Made by a program: the position numbers and the translations under genes. Below, piece after piece: positions 6,882 through 7,350 of a stretch of DNA of 7,350 bases. Below the pieces are notes generated by a model. The model searched no databases. It was not told where the DNA came from and saw nothing but the letters and a program-made list of their open reading frames with translations. The stretch is from JAAZIN01 sp033809435. GTDB taxonomy: Bacteria > Bacillota > Dethiobacteria > DTU022. Location: contig JAPXLS010000114.1 of assembly GCA_033809435.1 (NCBI GenBank), forward strand, positions 1 through 7,350. Reading direction: 5' to 3'. Every line of letters starts with the position of its first letter. Position 1 is the stretch's first letter.

Positions 6882-6921
6882 TAACAAATTGACACGGCGG
6901 CGCCGCCGTGTCAATTTGTTA
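6882..6921. terminator. Perfect 40-base palindrome, probable bidirectional terminator
   Basis: The 20-base arms (6882-6901 and 6902-6921) are exact reverse complements. The centre is GC-rich (GACACGGCGGC / GCCGCCGTGTC), flanked by AAATT and AATTT. It begins 9 bases after the stop of the CoA-transferase B gene. In RNA the GC core would fold strongly and be followed by AAUUUGUU, a weak U-run that itself pairs with the upstream arm, the same on both strands. The likely role is to end the kam/CoA-transferase transcript. Imperfect fit: the U-tract is short and lies inside the symmetric stem. Confidence 0.65.
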
Positions 6922-7080
6922 TGGGTGCTGGTTCCTGTGCGGGCATTCCGGTGAGATTCGGCCTGTCCGGCACCCATATTGATGCCGCCGGTATAACTGT
7001 CCGTGACTGGCGGGGCACGTTATCCCTGGGAGCAACCCTGCCCCACCTTCCCTCTTTTCCGGATCAACTGCATAAGCAGG
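6921..7080 (+). promoter_or_regulatory. Structured-looking leader with cobalamin-riboswitch-like fragments
   Basis: This stretch between the palindrome and the last gene has no ORF but has base-pairing potential. ATGGGTGC (6921-6928) pairs exactly with GCACCCAT (6970-6977), and GGCGGGGCA (7009-7017) pairs with TGCCCCACC (7039-7047) with one mismatch. Pieces in the order of a cobalamin riboswitch can be read: GGTGC (6924), GGGCATT then CCGGTGAGATTCGG (6941-6961), CCTGTCC (6962), CCGCC...ACTGT (6985-7000), and TCCCTGGGAGC then AACCCTGCC (7023-7042), which recalls the B12 box. None is an exact consensus, and the span is about 120 bases against the usual 180-200. It may be a short or decayed variant, or coincidence. 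Confidence 0.25.
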
Positions 7081-7140
7081 ATTTTATCTTGGCACGGTGA
7101 ATTCCTCCCATGCGGTATCCGTTCAAGAAGAGGTGAAGTC

Positions 7141-7350
7141 ATGGTTTCTACAGCTTCGCTGGCAGCTATGTTTTTCTCCCTGCTTCTTTCGTTTTTTTTA
7201 CCTCCGGGACTCGCAATCTACTCTTATCTCAGGTTGCGTTTTTCCTTAAAAGCGCTGTTTGTGGGAGCGGCAGTTTTCGTTATATTCCAGATGGTTACAA
7301 GGCTTCCCCTGCTTATTTACCTATCCGCCCAGCCCTGGTTCGCTGATTTT
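7141..7350 (+). CDS. YhfC-like membrane protein, N-terminal part (runs off the window)
   Basis: The frame opens with ATG and is still open at the end of the window (70 residues). AAGAGGTG (7127-7134) lies 6 bases upstream. The visible part has a hydrophobic helix at about residues 4-27 (MFFSLLLSFFLPPGLAIYSY), a short basic loop (RLRFSLK), and a second helix with FQMVTRLPLL. This layout, with an F-Q-x-x-x-R-x-P-L-L type motif in helix 2, resembles the YhfC family of putative glutamic-type intramembrane peptidases (formerly DUF2324). The active-site region would lie further on and is not seen, so the assignment is tentative. It is separated from the CoA-transferase genes by 267 bases and a terminator-like palindrome, so it probably belongs to another transcript. 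Confidence 0.6.
   Translation, partial: MVSTASLAAMFFSLLLSFFLPPGLAIYSYLRLRFSLKALFVGAAVFVIFQMVTRLPLLIYLSAQPWFADF

Overview
The window looks like a chromosomal piece of an anaerobic Firmicute of the clostridial / Peptococcaceae type. The grounds are strong AGGAGG ribosome binding sites, a moderately high-GC coding sequence behind an AT-rich regulatory stretch, a B12- and PLP-dependent amino acid aminomutase, and an acyl-CoA:carboxylate CoA-transferase. All recognisable genes lie on the + strand. I cannot place the genus.

Layout. Positions 1-139 are an AT-rich control region with a 15-bp palindrome, two helically phased direct repeats and a consensus -10 hexamer. Positions 140-340 hold a weakly supported small membrane-protein ORF. 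Next come a KamB-like P-loop protein (360-1415), kamD (1458-3038) and kamE (3038-3778). kamD and kamE are the alpha and beta subunits of lysine 5,6-aminomutase; they overlap by one base, and the PLP- and cobalamin-binding residues are intact. After 186 bases there is a 10-helix EamA/DMT-type transporter (3965-4906), then a two-subunit glutaconate-CoA-transferase-like enzyme (5014-6039 and 6103-6873). The cluster closes with a perfect 40-base palindrome (6882-6921), probably a terminator. After it lies a structured-looking leader (about 6921-7080) with fragments resembling a cobalamin riboswitch, then the 5' end of a YhfC-like membrane protein gene that runs out of the window.

How the genes fit together. 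KamDE moves the terminal amino group of D-lysine or L-beta-lysine to the neighbouring carbon, the mutase step of clostridial lysine fermentation. The KamB-like protein probably helps keep or restore the mutase in active form. The DMT protein could move the amino acid substrate or an end product. The CoA-transferase could move CoA between pathway acids, as AtoDA-type enzymes do in the classical pathway. The window lacks kamA, kamC, kdd, kce and kal, so the gene order differs from the Fusobacterium/Clostridium cluster; the missing steps may lie outside the window.

I see no CRISPR array, tRNA, rRNA, insertion sequence or minus-strand gene, and no wholly new system. The points most worth a second look are the rearranged lysine cluster, the 40-base palindrome, the possible B12-like leader, and the phased repeats at the front.
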